Positions 1 through 11,290 of a DNA stretch of 64,000 nt are shown in pieces. Source of the stretch: Ischnura elegans (Eukaryota > Arthropoda > Insecta > Odonata > Coenagrionidae); contig NC_060252.1 in NCBI RefSeq assembly GCF_921293095.1, positions 4,216,001 through 4,280,000 of the forward strand, read 5' to 3'. Below the pieces are notes generated by a model. The model was given only the letters and a program-made list of their open reading frames with translations, had not been told where the DNA came from and made no database searches. The stretch's first letter is position 1. The number at the start of each line of letters is the position of its first letter. Position numbers and translations under genes: made by a program.

Positions 1-495
1 CGGTGCAACCCAACTCAACGGGGAACATGGCAGAAGATGATGGTATGGTTTACGCGATTCCACTGCGTTGTTTCATGTCCGTTGACCGTCATCAAACATG
101 TAACAACGCTGAGGAAACCCGAAAACCATGAGGGCATCTACTACTCATCGCGGAATCCCTCGAAAGGACGTTTGGTTGGATAATTAGGAGAGCAACCGCC
201 AACCTCTACTAGAATACAAAAAATAAATAGTTGCTCGTTGTGAGAGATTTGATTAAGCTAGACAGAGAATTTATTTGAGACGTTTATTGTTTGGGAGGAA
301 AAACAGCCATGTCATGTACATTGCAGTTGTCATCAATCTTTTTTTATTCTCTGGAAAACACTGACTAATAATTAGTGCCACTCTGTAATTGCAGAGATCC
401 TCGCGGTAAAAAATGGCCGGGGCATTGCATCGGTCGGAATTTTCGGGAGTCTTTCGTTCTGGACTCTAAGGGGCCAGCATATAAGAAGTACGGTT

Positions 496-537
496 GCAAC
501 TTTAGTTTTACCAACCGGTTGGTAAAACTAAAGTTGC
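496..537. repeat. 42-base perfect palindrome
   Basis: Two 21-base arms meet with no spacer. The left arm (496-516) begins GCAACTTTAG and ends ACCAACC; the right arm (517-537) is its exact reverse complement. Homology resumes for two base pairs after one mismatch on each side. It could form a cruciform, or be the fused ends of a transposon whose interior has been lost. It lies just upstream of a LINE tail, but no functional link is visible. Confidence 0.95.
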
Positions 538-539
538 TA

Positions 540-912
540 CAGTAGCCTTGGGACCAATTCTGCACAGCAGATCAAAGCACTAACTCATGCTCTACAGAAC
601 AAATGTATCACCACTGTTAAAATATGCTTCACCAGTATGGCTGATGGCAAACCAGAAGCAAATTCAATCTAATGAGAATTCGATCATCAGAAAGTTGGTA
701 GGCGCGTCTTGGTGCGTTAGCAGTAAGGATTTACGCAAAGATCTCCACACCATCCCTATGCCAACAGAAATGAAAGCTAATCCAACTATTTTCAAAAGAA
801 TCTCTTCTGACACCCCATTAATAGACACCACTCTTTGGGACCACGAACCAAGTGAAACTGAACCCCGATCACATCCTCAATCAGCCATCCTTGGACTGAA
901 TGCGATCAATTA
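540..912 (+). pseudogene. Jockey-like LINE reverse transcriptase, C-terminal fragment
   Basis: An open frame of 108 codons (587-913) resembles the region after the RT catalytic core in Jockey-type non-LTR retrotransposons. It has a motif reading LLKYASPVW, then IIRKLVGASWCV, then a segment close to KDLRKDLHTIP. In intact elements this follows the RT palm and thumb in ORF2. Here no RT catalytic motifs (YADD box) lie upstream, so this is a 5'-truncated dead copy. The reading frame is preceded directly by a stop codon, and no start codon is implied. Seen: the motif order. Known: this block is typical of Jockey ORF2 C-termini. Inferred: the clade assignment, since CR1 tails are related. Confidence 0.7.
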
Positions 913-1190
913 ATATGTCGTTGAAGTGAGCCCGACACAGCCTTTGGCTGGAGAGAGAGGAAAATGAAGGCGATGTTCAATGGCGTGGCTTGGCACTTGT
1001 GGAGGGGGTGGGCAGAGGAGTCCACTTGATTGGTGGTGTCTAGTTGGTGCTGTGCAGCACCTTGCGTCCAACGGTCCCGCCTTAGCCAGAGGAGCGAAGC
1101 CTCCCCTCCGGCCAGCGTCTATGGCACTTACAATAGACCTGGGCAAACAGTGAACTAGCGTTCCGACTTCCATAATTTCTGGCGTGCCGC
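913..1190. other. GC-richer stretch downstream of LINE tail, unassigned
   Basis: This stretch is GC-richer than its surroundings and has no recognisable coding motif. It could be the 3' untranslated region of the preceding LINE, but I see no clear poly(A) or microsatellite tail to mark an end. Confidence 0.3.
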
Positions 1191-1194
1191 GTTC

Positions 1195-1325
1195 ATGTCG
1201 GTGAAATTTACAATAATTCCGAACGGAAAAAATTCCCTTCGATCAGGAATCGAACCACGGACCTTCGAGAGACTCTGCAAACACCACTACACTCTCCGTT
1301 TTACGTCATCCCGGTGACAATATAC
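1195..1325 (-). repeat. tRNA-derived SINE-like sequence
   Basis: Read on the minus strand, it carries a good RNA polymerase III B box (GTGGTTCGATTCC, about 1244-1258) and, about 30 bases upstream, an A-box-like segment (GTGTAGTGGTGTTTGC, about 1274-1292). The spacing fits a tRNA-derived promoter. A full cloverleaf with an acceptor stem and CCA-ready end is not evident, so I call it a SINE head or tRNA relic rather than a tRNA gene. Confidence 0.5.
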
Positions 1326-1847
1326 CAAGGTGATAGTCCTCTTGCTTCAATCAAGCATGGCAACACAAGGGCTTCAAAGATGCCACTACCACTGGATGCC
1401 TGCGCTAAAGCTTAATGTCGTTGGTTCGATTTTTGGTCCAGGGAATTTAGGTCCAGCGGAATGAGTTCTATCGTTCCGAGGAAAGCGGCAAATCATGTGG
1501 AAAATCATATTCACAATATATTACTCTGTTCACACCGTAATATCTCATTTGACCCCGAAGGCAGGCAAGCGTCCATTTGGTAACAACAATACTCAGGAAA
1601 CTTCTGTCCAAAATTTTTGTTTCCATGAGCTTGCTATTTGTAGGGTTCTGCCTAGAAAATTCATAGGAATAGGTGAATTTAGGGATTGGAATAAATGCCA
1701 TTGTGTGGACGTGTGCTTTTTCATTGTTCATAACCACTCAGTAAATTAAAAATATTATTAATTTATAGGCGAAAACTATCTGGCAAATTACACACTGGCA
1801 TCCCAACAATTTTTTCCCGCAGGTAGCTCAAGAGCCAGAGACCGAGA
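1326..1847. other. Anonymous AT-rich stretch
   Basis: Overlapping short open frames occur on both strands, but neither has a recognisable domain or splice context. I see nothing supportable here. Confidence 0.4.
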
Positions 1848-1869
1848 TTATGCTCAGAGACCTGGACAA

Positions 1870-2502
1870 TAGGGCGGATCGCAAAAATCGATTTTTTTCA
1901 AATCCATCTGGCCCAATGAAAAAAAGTTGTGGGACCGATCAAAAATAAGGCCTGAAAAATTTGAGACCTGTACGTGAACCCCTGACCCTCGCTCAAATGC
2001 AATTTAGGGGGGGAGGGTCAAAATTCGAAAAATACAATATTTTATGGTCATTCCCTATAGATTTTGCCGAGTTACTGCCCTTATAGGACAAATATTTCGT
2101 GCATTTTGACGTATCTGCCACCGTTTAGCCACAAAATGCCTAATTTGAGTCCGCATCCGCGAAGAAAATATTCCAACGCCCACGCAGCGTCGCGGATACC
2201 AGAGCCGCAGGCCGATCCCTTCCCCTCCACGCTCGCTTCTCCCCCTCCCACGCCTCTAACACAGCAAAATTCATCCCGCGCATGCTGCTAGGAGGTCGTT
2301 TATCTTTCATAATATAAATCAGAATATAGTAGACGGTAAAAAACGATGCGTAGTGAGACGACTTGTCCCTTCTTTGGTGCCTCGTCGGCGTTAAACAAAT
2401 CGATGTTACCAACTTTTAGAGAAGTGATGAAATAATTTTTGACCTGCGCGCGCAGGAAAGGAGACTACGGTCTTGAAGACGCCTCTCGAGTGGCTATGAA
2501 GG
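1870..2502 (+). repeat. Left terminal inverted repeat of the hAT element
   Basis: This arm is nearly identical, inverted, to 4203-4837; the match ends at the sequence ATGAAGGT. The arm is GC-richer near its middle. A 90-codon open frame appears mirrored in both arms only because the arms are copies of each other, and I do not regard it as a gene. Confidence 0.93.
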
Positions 2503-3085
2503 TTTGGGAACTTAGGTTATGCACTTCTGTTCCGGTATTGGCTGACAGCTGTGACTAAATGGATGAATTAGGGTGAAGGCCGCCGGCGTACCCTCCCCGC
2601 TCCCCTCTCGAACGCCCCAGATGCACCAAAATTCACACCAAGTGCGTCTTTCTTCGTTAGTCTTACTAATATTTGATTTATCAGCATCGTCCAGTGAGGA
2701 ACAATCACGAAGGAATTATTCAATTACCTGCTCTCGTCCTCTCTCTCTCTCGTCCGTATGTATAATAAAAGGAATATTGAAATTTAAATTTGAACTTTCA
2801 TCAATAGATTTTTAAAATCCACAGCGCTAAGCTCGGATATAGCCGAAGGAACCGGAGTCTCTCTGTAATATATCATCAGCGGGTAGTACTTTACGTCGAT
2901 ATTAAAATCCAGCAATTAAAAAATATCTCGGATTGGTCGCCAAACGCATCCTTGCGGAAACGCATATTGGGTCCCTAGATTACCCTCCCAACGTTTATGT
3001 CGCAAATCCAAGTCAACATAGTGCAATTAGCAAATAGACCACTGTAAGGGATGAAATACGATTTGATGCTTTCCCGGCGAATGAT

Positions 3086-3210
3086 GTGGGTAAACTCTTT
3101 TTGGGGTTCAACAAAATTTATCTCTTAGGATGAGCCCCCAGTCGGAGCTTGAAATGTTGGCCATTATGGAAAAATTAACCCGGTGGGAACCCCAAGAAGA
3201 GTCTACCCAC
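3086..3210. repeat. Stem-loop inside the hAT element
   Basis: A 24-base left arm (3086-3109, GTGGGTAAACTCTTTTTGGG onward) pairs with 3187-3210 at 22 of 24 positions, leaving a loop of about 77 bases. The structure may be a separate small repeat captured by the hAT interior. No function can be assigned. Confidence 0.75.
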
Positions 3211-4202
3211 ACTGGAAGGGATGTTGGAATATGCTTATAGCAAAGGGATGGTGCCTCCTTTTGGGCGGTATTCGCTTGGTACCATCATAATCAAATCCTT
3301 TTTAATTCTGTGTATCTAATTTGCACTCGAAAAGGAATCGATAATCGCCGATTTTATAACTTTTGCTAATCCTCCGACGGGGGAGGCAAACCTCCAAAAG
3401 TGGGACCCTGTTTCTTCAACTAACACCACACATTCCCCTATAAACTTGTATTGATAAGTCCTCTTCCCTTTTTTCATCAGACAAGAGTATAGTCTTTCAT
3501 TCCAATAAAATGAGACCCTTTGATGACACCTCTCTTTTCTTATTCACAGTAATTAGCATCTTTTTCTGTCTACGTAAGTAATTCCGGTACACTAGCTTTG
3601 ATATATCTTACGAAGTTATGACTTTTGCGTCAGCTTAAGTTGCGGGAACGATCATTGCTGTTGCTTGGTTCATGCATATACCTCTATCACAGTTGGCAGA
3701 CGCATTTTCCCCGAAGAAGTTCCAATTTGAGGTTATAGTCCTTAATGTTTATTTCATGAGGAAAGTAGAGATACAAATCGGCTAATTTCTCGCCATTTTA
3801 ATTTTCTTCGGATGAATTGATGAAGAAAACTTTTGATACTATTTTCCCGTGCAAGAATTGACGATGATGAATCAACGCTCGCCTCCGATTCCCTTTTTTC
3901 CTAAGTTGTCGAGTTTCTTTAGGGTTCAATCCAGCAGCCATCATTTTTCTTTTCGTCAGATTGTCTCTCAAAATACTTCTCATTGGGGGAACCTTATGCT
4001 CCTCCATGCACTTACACGCAAAAATATCGCATAATTTAAAATGTTTCTTTAAAATTGTTTGAGTCTTATACTTCAATAAAACCCTACTTTTGGCCTATTT
4101 GTAGTATTAGATTTTCCGTAAGTATTAGTACTTCCTGTGGTACCGCTAAATCTATTTAGTCACATTCATAATGGAAGAGAAGCGCGTCACCATAGTTCGC
4201 AC

Positions 4203-4837
4203 ACCTTCATAGCCACTCGAGAGGCGTCTTCATAGACCGTAGTCTCCTTTCCTGCGTGCGCAGGTCAAACATTATTTCATCACTTCTCTAAAAGTTGGTA
4301 ACATCGATTTGTTTAACGCCGACGAGGCGCCAAAGAAGGGACAAGTCGTCTCACTACGCATCGTTTTTTACCGTCTACTATATTCTGATTTATATTATGA
4401 AAGATAAACAACCTCCTAGCAGCATGCGCGGGATGAATTTTGCTGTATTAGAGGCGTGGGAGGGGGAGAAGCGAGCGTGGAGGGGAAGGGATCGGTCTGC
4501 GGCTCTAGTATCCGCGACGCTGCGTGGGGGTTGGAATATTTTCTTCGCGGACGCGGACTCAAATTAGGCATTTTGTGGCTAAACGGTGGCAGATACGTCA
4601 AAATGCACGAAATATTTGTCCTATAAGGGCAGTAACTCGGCAAAATCTATAGGGAATGACCATAAAATATTGTATTTTTCGAATTTTGACCCTCCCCCCC
4701 TAAATTGCATTTGAGCGAGGGTCAGGGGTTCACGTACAGGTCTCAAATTTTTCAGGCCTTATTTTTGATCGGTCCCACAACTTTTTTTCATTGGGCCAGA
4801 TGGATTTGAAAAAAATCGATTTTTGCGATCCGCCCTA
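4203..4837 (-). repeat. Right terminal inverted repeat of the hAT element
   Basis: This is the reverse-complement partner of 1870-2502, with scattered substitutions. The two arms differ slightly, including changes within the GC-rich block, which means the element has had time to diverge since insertion or came from an already divergent source. Confidence 0.93.
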
Positions 4838-5252
4838 CTGGACAATGACAGCGTCGGATGAAGAAAGACTCAGAACCTTCGAAAGGCATATCCTTCGTAG
4901 AATATATGGCTCAGCGTACGAACGGGGGGATTGGAGGGTAAGATATAATGAGGAAATAGAACAGCTGATCGAAGGACAGAACATGGTAAAGTTCATCAAG
5001 GCACAGAGGATACCGATGGATGGGACATGTTGAGAGAATGTCAGGAGATGAGATAGCAAAACGGATGGTTCAAGGGAGGCTATTCAAAGGAAGGAGACCC
5101 AAGAGCAGATGGATGGACCAAGTGCAGTGTGACCTGGGCAAGATGGGAGTGAGAGGTTGGCGGGAGAAAACTGCCAATAGGATTGCATGCGGACAAATTG
5201 TGCAGCAGGCGAAGGCCCACACTGCACTCTAGCGCTACGAAGAAGAAAAAGA

Positions 5253-6520
5253 AGTTTCAGGGCCTAATTCATCACCCTCTAACCTATTCTTCCAACGGTT
5301 CATCTTCCTTGTGGATGTGCTCTGATATCCACGACGGCTTTTTACTCACTCCGATAGCACAGTGCCTAAATTTTGCGCTCCTTTTTTGATCGATCGTATT
5401 GCTTTTCGGAGGAAATGGACGCTCCTGAGTTGCGAGGTGCATGAGTCACTTTTTTTTGCATCGAAATCCTAACAAACACAACACTTGGTTGAACTTAAAA
5501 ATTTTTTTTATCAAAAACACAGTTTTACACCATATAAACTCAACGCGTTCCAATTATTTTCATTATCTAGGCCTAAGAGGCCATTTCAGCTGGCTGTTTT
5601 TGCAATTTTCCGATGATTATTTTATAAATTTTCTAAAATCTCTCTTTCGTAATTTTAATTTTTCAATAATTAACAGAACCATTTGAGAAAACCTTAGATG
5701 ACTATGTTTTCGGTACATAAGGCCATTATTGTCATTGCATTGGTTTGCAAATGTCATGAACGTGAGCTCTGTCCCAGCTCACCCCCATTCTCTCCTGCTG
5801 ATGCCATTTCATTTTACCACGCTCATAAAAGGCTTTCAGGCTGTGCTCGTCGCTGACAGTTTTATATTTATACGTCTAATCCACAAATTAGTGACTACAA
5901 ATGTCCTGGAGTGTTAATACTAAGACTCATTTCTAGCCACTAAATGTATACTTATAAAGTGAGCGGCCGCCGGCTGTCAAGTCCGCTAGAGGGCGAAGGT
6001 CCCTCTCATTTGTGCACACCAGTGCCACTCAGGTGCCGGCAGCACACAGCAGACTTAACGTGGTATTATTTGACATTTGTTCCTTCATTATAGGAAATAT
6101 CATTGTTAATAGCAATTTATATCATACTTAAACACATCAGATACTCTTAAACATCTTCTATGTCTGCCTTAGATTCCTTTCCAGCCATCGGCCATTTATA
6201 GTGGATCAGTGCGGCTGTGAGCCTACGATGCGACCGCACTCATCGCGGTACAACGTGAGCATCAACAGCCCAACGATTAGAGAGAACCAAGGATATCTCA
6301 TACCGGCTGATGGGAGTTGGCCAACGTGCGGAGGCATCAGAGTAAATGTAAATAATGCCGTTGTAATTCTAATGAGTCGAGTTTCATAAAATCCTGTTTG
6401 CTTCTCCGTTTTCGTGAGCTTTTTACTCAACGGAAACCAAATGGCTAGTAAAAATGTGCAACACGGAAGCCTACGCTCTCAACGAAATTAATCAATCAGG
6501 CCTATCAGAGTCGTCATGTG
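5253..6520. other. Anonymous stretch
   Basis: Short open frames (up to 81 codons) show no domain I recognise. There is a GC-rich patch around 5965-6050. Nothing supportable as a gene or element. Confidence 0.35.
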
Positions 6521-6739
6521 ATCAGTGACGTGGTCATCCCATTGTCCGAAGCCGAAAACCGCCCTTGCCCGCGATCACCCTCGAGCGAGGGATTTGAACG
6601 GCCGTCGCGTCGGAGACTTTAACGCTCGTCTGCGTCTCCCCGCAACTGCGCCTTCCCCCTCCCTCCCTCCCTCCACTCGTCGCATTTTCACCGTGCGTTG
6701 GATGCGAGCGGTGGGCAGTGTGTTCGCGGGGACGGGCGG

Positions 6740-6828
6740 TCAGTGCTAGTGCTAGTGCGTTCAGTGCTTGGAGACGATTTCCTCCGGTTGGCCAAGGCTC
6801 ACAGGCGGAGAAGAAGTGACACTCAGCG
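6740..6828 (+). promoter_or_regulatory. Possible transcription start region and non-coding first exon
   Basis: A GC-rich patch (about 6530-6830) in an AT-rich setting contains two arthropod-type initiator motifs, TCAGT at 6740-6744 and 6761-6765, separated by a CTAGTG repeat. An AGACG motif at 6772-6776 resembles a downstream promoter element, though it sits about three bases further than the canonical +28 spacing from the first initiator. A textbook splice donor follows (GCG|GTAAGT at 6829). It could be the 5' untranslated exon of the sulfatase 26 kb downstream, whose coding exon 1 is preceded by an acceptor-like TTTCGCAG. That link is conjecture. Confidence 0.3.
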
Positions 6829-6834
6829 GTAAGT

Positions 6835-9800
6835 GGCACTTTATTTTTCAGCAAGGGATCCAAGTGATCCTTTTCAATGGTGTCGGCAGTGTACATGGGT
6901 ATTTGTGCAGCCCCATGAGCATGTTGAAAGAAATCGCGATAAGTCCGTTTATTTTCATAGCAAAAACAGCCGTGAGAGCCTACCTTAGTTTTATCTTTTG
7001 CTGTTATGTAACCAAGTACAATTCTTCTTCAAGCATTTTGAAGGAATTTTAAATATCACAGAATTTGATTATTGCCCCTCTTCCAGTAAGTATATGCTTC
7101 GTACTTTCTTGGTTCTTGTCTCTATTAAATAAGTATTATCACTTTAATAGATGGATCGCACGCTGAAATTTAAGTAGCTCCTAATGTAAGCAGTACCTAC
7201 GCATCACACAAGAGAGTGGATTTTTCACGCGCACCATGAATCTTATAAGCTCTTTAGATCACAAATTAGCCGTGTATCAAACAGTTTTTGTTTTCATATT
7301 GGATCTTTTACGAAAAAAAATCGTATGCTTCGTACTGTCGTAGGCATATTTACGTTGACCAGATTTCCGTTTTTATAGGTAATGAGGCAGTTTCGGCCAA
7401 ACATAATTAAAACCACAATTATTTAAGGAAAAATAAAAATCCTTCATTGAATGCATCTCAATAGTAATTGCATATTCACCTATTAATAACATTCCTGAAT
7501 GATTGACACCCTAATCCCAATATGAGGAAGTCAAGCTAAATGTAAGCAGTTCATAGGGGGATAAATGTGCCACAATCAGATCGCCATGTGCAATTTCAAT
7601 TTCATTAAGAATGTTATTCTGCCGGAGAAGGCAAAGCGATCTATGGATTTAGAATATGAGCAGGTTGTTCCTTCAAAGCTCACAATTTCCCGCGCTTTAT
7701 CGGATTGTTAAGATGCCGTAATGCATGCCAAGTTTTGTTTTTCTCGAACTAGAAATGAATGTAAACGTGAGGGGAGAGGGACACAACAAAGGAGACACAA
7801 TGAGAACTGTTCTCCTGAAAAAAGATCTGAATGAGACCACTTACACGGTGATCGGATCTTTTGATTGAGTACTGATAATTATCTATTTCGATTTAAAGAA
7901 TGATTAAATAATGAGATATTTTCACCAGCAGAATTCTTACCATAATTAGACCCAAAGTCATTCATTCGGAATTATTCCTCTCAAATACGTGTGAATTTGT
8001 TGATTATGATAATATGTAATTCATTTCCGATTCACCGTCAAATGAGATGAATTCCGACTATCTAGACAACCGTTATCTTCTCGTTTTTGGGAAAAATAAT
8101 TCCGGCACATAGTTGTATACTTGATTACAGTTTCCGTCAGATGTGAACTTGAACGTAGCATTAAGTCAAGAATAAAAATTTATATACCGGTTAACTGTTA
8201 GGGCTGTTTCTCAGTCAGGCAATAATTAAGATGGCAAATCTGTATGAAGAGCATTAATTCTTTGCCTCACCATCAAAAAAACGAGGAAAAAATCATTATG
8301 CATATTAACTGTTACTCTCAGTACTTCATATAAAAGGATGTTTCCAAATACTTAATTCTTTGATTTTCCTAGAGTTCGAATTTCTTTATTTGAACCACAT
8401 CATGACAATAAAGAGCAAAATAATTACATAAAGTAATAAAAATATTAATAGCTCCTAAATATGTCTCACCCATTGAAATATCCTGTAAACAAGAGTCTCG
8501 AGTGATTAAAATAAGTGAATGTGGGTATCTTACGGTTTACAGAGGAGAGCCATCTTGCAGTCGCGATTTGTCAATACTTAATTTAGGTATGACAGAAGTA
8601 TATTCCATCATTTTCATCTATATTTGCTTAGTTCTTCCTACGAAATGTTTTTCGCTGAATGGGATCTTATCTCACATGAAGGTGCTCTAAGCACAAGTGC
8701 TTTATCCTTGAAGTGTGAATGGCACGCTCGAACATTACGGACTGAGTTGGCATTGCAACCGTCGCGAGGCCAAATAATACGGAAACTTTCGATCCTTGTG
8801 AAATATCATGTCTGCCATAGCTCTCCGGGCATAAACATTTCTAAAAATATTTCTGCTTCAGCTGTATCATACATTTGGCTCGCTCAATGTGTAGAAGTAT
8901 CGGAAAGTAAGGCGCATTTTGGTTTATGTAGTGCTTGTTTTTCGTTGGAAATATTGGCTTGATACGATAATATTGGGATTAGTGGAATATTTTCAAGTTA
9001 TCAAAATAAGATTATAGACACCAATGCTGTATGCCTGGCGTTACACTCAGCGTTGGCGTCATGCGATGACACGCATACTGGTAAGTCAACTAATATCGGT
9101 GATCAAAATATCCTCACACCCCACAAATGAGACGTCTTCAGGCTAAATTATGAGTGAAACTCTATAAATATTGGGATCCTATCTTTATAAATAAAACCAT
9201 ATAGGAAAATCATTTGCGAATCACATATGAAAATATTTCACGGGTCAAAAATAAGTTATCAATACACGTTAATGCACCCTGCACAATAGAAAAGTGGATA
9301 CTATTTAGTTGGAAGCGAAATACTGGTCTAATTGCTTAATCGTGGAAAAAATGTCGATTAAACAATAATCGATTATCTTCGTTCTCTTCGCGTAAAATAA
9401 CAAACATATCGAAAGGTAATGAATTGCTCCTTAATGAAATTTAACTGCGAATTACTGACGTTCCTTGCATAGGACGCCGTAACAAAACTATTGAAAATAT
9501 TACCGGTTCGCGATCTTGTTAATCCTTTTTCTCTCACGAAATATATCCATCTAAATAGAAAGCGGGAGACTATTATAAACAATTTTAATTGTTTGGTCAT
9601 TGAAACACTCTCAAACTGTTAAAAATGAATCGCCATAATAGCCAAATCACCAGATACATGGATCTGAGAGAAAGACTCGTTTGGAAAAAAACAAATGCCT
9701 GTAGATGATGACGGTCATTTCTGCTACTGAAAAGCAAAGCATCTAAAGATTTCCCTCTGAACTTTTTGGGCAGTAACAAATCTTATTCATCTAATCAAAT

Positions 9801-9880
9801 CTTTATTTAATCACCTAGGTTTAGAATTTGGACCACATAAAACGGTAGGGGTCTTCGACGCTAATTTAATGAAATTTGAA
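6835..9880. other. Anonymous AT-rich stretch, possible intron
   Basis: I see no coding domain, terminal inverted repeat or recognisable repeat here. If the exon at 6740-6828 is real, this would be intronic. The 112-codon frame at 8624-8962 has no recognised motif and is probably chance. Confidence 0.35.
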
Positions 9881-9883
9881 CGA

Positions 9884-9990
9884 GCTGAAAAAATACTTTG
9901 AATAAAACATCCCTCAACGGGGACCCGAACTGTCTTCCATAACCTTCTCAGCAACACACGCGGCCTACTAGACTGCCGCAGTTCTTTTGT
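9884..9990 (-). repeat. tRNA-derived SINE-like sequence
   Basis: On the minus strand a B-box-like AGTTCGGGTCCCCG (about 9918-9931) lies about 30 bases downstream of an A-box-like segment in the GC-rich GCGGCAGTCTAGTAGGCCGC block (about 9960-9979). The B box deviates from the consensus GGTTCGANTCC. It is likely a SINE or tRNA relic. Confidence 0.4.
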
Positions 9991-10685
9991 ATGCAAGGCT
10001 TACAATACGTAAAATATAAACCGACATTGAAAACCGAGGCATGTACGCAGTTAATGCACATGGAAGAAACCATTACATTCAACGAAATAAACAAAGAATG
10101 ATGCATTTATGGTAATCAAATATCTTCTCCCTTTGAGCTCACTTGCATTCACGCACAAACGAAATATTTGCGGGGTAACTGCAAATGGAGTAAGGGAAAC
10201 TAAATTTTGTTGTGAAGCACAATTGGCGCCAAAAATCTTGCCCTTAAATTATTGAAAGTGACTCAACATTGGTTGGTTATTGGCGACGCACACGACCTCT
10301 CTAAGCGTGCAGTGCGCGATCACAGTGCCGAGGGCGGTATGCAGGTGCCACACTCGTGAACCCAAGTTCGGAAACGACTGAAAACAAATCCGTTACACTG
10401 CCAGTAACTTAACTGTTAATTGCCATCGTCATTTAACAGACATGAAGCAACGCGGTGGAGACCCAGAAACCACGAAGCATCTTTTACTAATTGCGGAAGT
10501 CTTAGCAAGAGCGTCTTCGCTCTCGATGACTCAAGTAATGTTATCGTCAAGTGTAACGTGATTCTTTTCCGGTAAATTCTTTGCGTGACCTCTTTTCGGG
10601 ATCTTCTCCGGTTAGATCCGTTCACGGTATATCACTAACGTTTCCACGGACGACTCGTCCATAGCCATCAGAGTGAAATTGTTCG
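9991..10685. other. Anonymous stretch
   Basis: Only short frames without motifs are visible. Nothing supportable. Confidence 0.35.
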
Positions 10686-10689
10686 AGTG

Positions 10690-11290
10690 AACGTGGCCGG
10701 CCCCCGATCTCATCCACCCCGATGGCAAGCGGTGGAGACCCCGAGAAGAGGTCACGTGATCTTAGTTCCCTTCTTTGCTCACTTCTTTTTTCCGGTTTCG
10801 GTCATGCCAGCCGCGCTGACCTTGCTTTGGCGGCAGGGTTACGAAGAACTACTGATATAATACGGCAGCCAAGGCGCGTTCAAGGGCTACCGACCTCCGG
10901 CGACCGATTTACCAGTTTTTACCATCGGTGACGAGCGCCGCCGTTGTGTGCATTAGCGAGGTCGTGGCCAGTTAGTTCCTCGAATGTGGACGACGCTCTC
11001 GATGGGTCTTCCTCGGCGGGCCATAGTACCTGCTACCTGCTCACGAGGGTGTTTGCTCTAGCGCGACACGACAAATACCTACTGCATTCAAAACGAAAAC
11101 CCTTTCAAGATATGTCCCCGCGAAAGTTGACTCAAAGCGGAAGGAGTAGGCATACAATCCAGTCAGCTATCCCGTTGACATCGAGCGGTGTATTGTCCGA
11201 GCATCACAAGATGGCGCGGGGCCGCAATCAGAGTAAACTTTTGATGCCAGTTGGACGAGGTGGAGTGACGCACTTTGTGAAGCAAATATA
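10690..11290. other. GC- and CpG-richer block, unassigned
   Basis: This block is clearly richer in G, C and CpG than its neighbours. The + strand has two consecutive open frames (10722-10931 and 10944-11291) with no domain I recognise and no convincing splice sites joining them. It could be an unrecognised exon, a promoter-type CpG-rich region, or part of an old repeat. Confidence 0.3.

Larger units (their letters stand above)
1870..4837. mobile_element. Non-autonomous hAT transposon with long terminal inverted repeats
   Basis: The element starts TAGGGCGGATCGC and ends with the reverse complement GCGATCCGCCCTA. It is flanked by identical 8-base duplications CTGGACAA (1862-1869 and 4838-4845), which match the hAT target consensus nTnnnnAn. 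Each end is an inverted repeat of about 633 bases. The 1.7-kb interior has no recognisable transposase, so the element must have been moved in trans. Its insertion splits a LINE reading frame and so is younger than that LINE. Confidence 0.9.
1848..5252 (+). pseudogene. LINE tail split in two by a hAT element
   Basis: Two pieces belong together: about 1848-1869 on the left, and 4838-5252 on the right. If the hAT and one target duplication are removed, the frame runs on through CSETWTMTASDEERLRTFER and then HILRRIYGSAYERG. Known: that segment is typical of LINE ORF2 C-termini. A frameshift near 5015 moves the rest into another frame (GHVERMSGDEIAKRM, then a segment ending QAKAHTAL and a stop at 5230). 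The element ends with a GAA-rich tail (about 5235-5252), typical of these LINEs. It is strongly 5'-truncated, with no RT catalytic core. The clade is uncertain (RTE-like is my best guess). Confidence 0.8.

Noticed and set aside
2140..2412. 90-codon frame repeated in mirror image at 4295-4567
   Set aside because: It lies in the two inverted arms of the hAT, so its duplication follows from the arms being copies; no domain or codon signature supports a protein.
3110..3186. Hammerhead ribozyme candidate in the stem-loop (GGATGAG ... TGAAAT)
   Set aside because: The conserved CTGATGA core is not present (TAGGATGA instead), and the stem III cleavage context is missing.
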